From Gammaproteobacteria bacterium (lineage in GTDB: Bacteria; Pseudomonadota; Gammaproteobacteria; Enterobacterales; Kangiellaceae), in the NCBI GenBank assembly GCA_013372875.1, contig JABXIW010000406.1:1-15512 (forward strand): DNA of 15,512 nucleotides. Reading direction: 5' to 3'. Within the stretch, counting starts at the first letter, position 1; each line of letters starts with the position of its first letter. This document shows positions 13,732 through 15,512 of this stretch, piece after piece. The notes under the pieces were generated by a model that was not told the origin of the DNA, did not search any database, and saw nothing but the letters and a program-made list of their open reading frames with translations. The position numbers and the translations under genes are program-made.

Positions 13732-15512
13732 TTAAACTTTAGGAGGACGGGCTGCTCGCTTACGCTCGCTTTCCGTTAAGAGTTTTTTACGAATACGAAT
13801 AGACTCTGGCGTTACTTCAACCAATTCATCGTTATCGATAAACTCTAGCGCCTGCTCTAAAGTCATTTTGATTGGCGGCGTGAGTACCTGAGCATCATCC
13901 GTACCCGAAGCACGAACGTTAGTTAATTGCTTACCTTTTAGGGCATTAACCGTTAAGTCATTAGCGCGGCTGTGGATACCGACGATTTGACCTTCATATA
14001 CCTCATCACCATGCTTAGCAAATAAGCGACCACGCTCTTGTAAGTTAAATAAAGCATTGGTTAAGGCTTTACCTTGGCCGTTTGAGATCAAAACACCATT
14101 AATACGCTGACCGATTTCTCCGCCTTTATGTGGGCCATAATGCTCAAAAGTGTGATACATCAAACCAGAACCAGAAGTCATAGTCATAAATTCGGTTTGG
14201 AAGCCAATAAGGCCGCGGCTTGGCATAATAAAGTCCATACGAATACGACCTTTACCGTCTGGTGACATATTGGTTAACTCGGCTTTACGCAAACCTAGGT
14301 TTTCCATAATGCTGCCTTGATGTTCTTCTTCAACATCAATGGTCACCGTTTCGTAAGGCTCCATTAATTGGCCGTTCTCTTCACGAAGAATTACTTCAGG
14401 ACGAGATACTGCTAGCTCATAACCTTCACGACGCATATTTTCAATCAAGATACCTAAGTGCAATTCACCACGACCAGAAACGCGGAATTTATCCGGATCA
14501 TCAGTTTCTTCGACTCGTAACGCAACGTTATGCACCAGCTCTTGATGTAAACGCTCTAGGATATTTCGTGAAGTGACGAACTTGCCTTCTTTACCAGCAA
14601 ATGGCGAAGTGTTCACCTGGAAAGTCATGGTTACCGTTGGCTCATCAACGCTTAGCGGCGGTAGTGCTTCCACGGCATTTTGATCGCAAATAGTATCCGA
14701 AATTTTCAGATCGCCTAAACCAGTAATCGCAATAATATCACCCGCTTCAGCCATATCTGTTTCGTGACGCTCTAAGCCTAAATAACCTAAAACTTGGCCA
14801 ACTTTACCATTGCGTTTAGTACCATCAGCACCAACAATGGTAACTTGTTGATTCAACTTAACGCTGCCGCGTTTAATACGACCAACCCCAATAACGCCCA
14901 CATATGAGTTGTAGTCCAATTGCGAAATTTGCATTTGGAAACCGCCCTCTGAGTTCGCAGGCGGTGGCGGCACATTATCTACGATAGCGTTAAATAATGG
15001 CTCCATATTATCGCCAGTAACATCTTCTTCGGCGCTCGCCCAACCATTTAGGGCTGAAGCGTAAATCACATCAAAGTCTAACTGCTCGTCAGTAGCTCCT
15101 AAGTTATCAAACAAGTCAAAAACCTGATCCATCACCCAATCAGGGCGCGCGCCAGGCTTATCGATTTTGTTGATAACCACAATCGGCTTTAAGCCCTGAG
15201 CAAAGGCCTTTTGAGTTACAAAGCGGGTTTGCGGCATTGGGCCTTCGGCGGCATCTACCAGTAACAATACCGAATCCACCATCGACATGACGCGCTCAAC
15301 CTCACCACCAAAATCGGCGTGACCAGGGGTGTCTACGATGTTAATGCGGTAATCATTCCAGGTAATGGCGGTATTTTTGGCCAAAATCGTAATGCCACGC
15401 TCTTTTTCCAGATCATTCGAGTCCATTACCCGATCCTGCGCGCCGGCTCTCTCACCCAAGGTGCCTGACTGCTCAAGCAGTTTATCTACTAAGGTGGTTT
15501 TACCGTGGTCAA
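13732..15512 (-). CDS. typA: Ribosome-associated GTPase BipA/TypA, 5' end cut by the window edge
   Basis: Translational GTPase of the EF-G/LepA class that binds the 70S ribosome and aids growth at low temperature and under stress, with a role in 50S assembly in E. coli. The frame is open to the window end: 592 residues are visible and about 14 are missing compared with E. coli (607). GTPase motifs: truncated G1 (DHGKTT at the very edge), G2 region [14 protein letters not shown]3 [16 protein letters not shown]4 [13 protein letters not shown] and G5 [11 protein letters not shown]-like domains and the BipA-specific C-terminal domain follow ([42 protein letters not shown]). The TTG at 15459 is internal, not a start. 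It is monocistronic at its 3' end, with a strong terminator. Confidence 0.97.
   Translation of the reverse strand, partial: DHGKTTLVDKLLEQSGTLGERAGAQDRVMDSNDLEKERGITILAKNTAITWNDYRINIVDTPGHADFGGEVERVMSMVDSVLLLVDAAEGPMPQTRFVTQKAFAQGLKPIVVINKIDKPGARPDWVMDQVFDLFDNLGATDEQLDFDVIYASALNGWASAEEDVTGDNMEPLFNAIVDNVPPPPANSEGGFQMQISQLDYNSYVGVIGVGRIKRGSVKLNQQVTIVGADGTKRNGKVGQVLGYLGLERHETDMAEAGDIIAITGLGDLKISDTICDQNAVEALPPLSVDEPTVTMTFQVNTSPFAGKEGKFVTSRNILERLHQELVHNVALRVEETDDPDKFRVSGRGELHLGILIENMRREGYELAVSRPEVILREENGQLMEPYETVTIDVEEEHQGSIMENLGLRKAELTNMSPDGKGRIRMDFIMPSRGLIGFQTEFMTMTSGSGLMYHTFEHYGPHKGGEIGQRINGVLISNGQGKALTNALFNLQERGRLFAKHGDEVYEGQIVGIHSRANDLTVNALKGKQLTNVRASGTDDAQVLTPPIKMTLEQALEFIDNDELVEVTPESIRIRKKLLTESERKRAARPPKV

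Noticed and set aside
1..15512. Novel defence or mobile system
   Set aside because: All sizeable genes belong to housekeeping or common families, apart from three small unknowns; there is no cluster of nuclease, helicase, toxin-antitoxin, reverse transcriptase or phage genes.

Overview
The window looks like an ordinary chromosomal segment of a gammaproteobacterium of moderate GC content (low to mid 40s percent by eye, not computed). The gene content points there: a ubiE-ubiJ-ubiB ubiquinone cluster next to tatABC, a TatD of the E. coli type, BipA/TypA and a DTD1-type dtd. The mix of a secreted PPC/PKD protease and this gene order would fit a marine lineage such as Kangiella and its relatives (Oceanospirillales), but the genus is a guess.

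Layout. 1-809 (+): 3' end of a large secreted protein, probably a protease, with PPC, PKD and FN3-like domains, closed by a strong UUCG terminator. 975-4451 (+): a tightly packed operon of a DUF971 gene, ubiE, ubiJ and ubiB for ubiquinone synthesis. 4455-4733 (-): a small membrane protein gene convergent with ubiB, with only 3 bp between the stop codons. 4797-7360 (+): HIT hydrolase, tatA, tatB, tatC, a DUF4442 hotdog protein and an AT-rich unknown four-helix membrane protein, all closely spaced or overlapping. 7361-7492: a non-coding gap holding a dispersed repeat and a long imperfect hairpin. 7493-9952 (-): a secreted M24 (Xaa-Pro type) peptidase and an AI-2E/PerM family transporter, separated by a second copy of the same repeat. 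10029-12756 (+): tatD and a two-domain MFS (LplT-like)/PlsC acyltransferase protein. 12781-13586 (-): dtd, translationally coupled behind a small lipoprotein gene. 13732-15512 (-): bipA/typA, cut at its 5' end by the window edge, with its own hairpin terminator.

How the genes work together. ubiE, ubiJ and ubiB act in the late steps of ubiquinone synthesis at the inner membrane. TatABC forms the twin-arginine export pore. In E. coli the order is ubiE-ubiJ-ubiB-tatA-tatB-tatC-tatD. Here the same series is recognisable, but a minus-strand gene and a HIT gene sit between ubiB and tatA, and tatD lies about 3.5 kb beyond tatC. The rest is housekeeping: translation quality control (dtd), ribosome-associated GTPase (bipA) and membrane lipid remodelling (MFS-PlsC).

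I see no mobile element genes, CRISPR array, tRNA, rRNA or defence system. The least explained signals are the paired repeats flanking the M24 peptidase gene and the low-GC membrane protein gene beside one of them.
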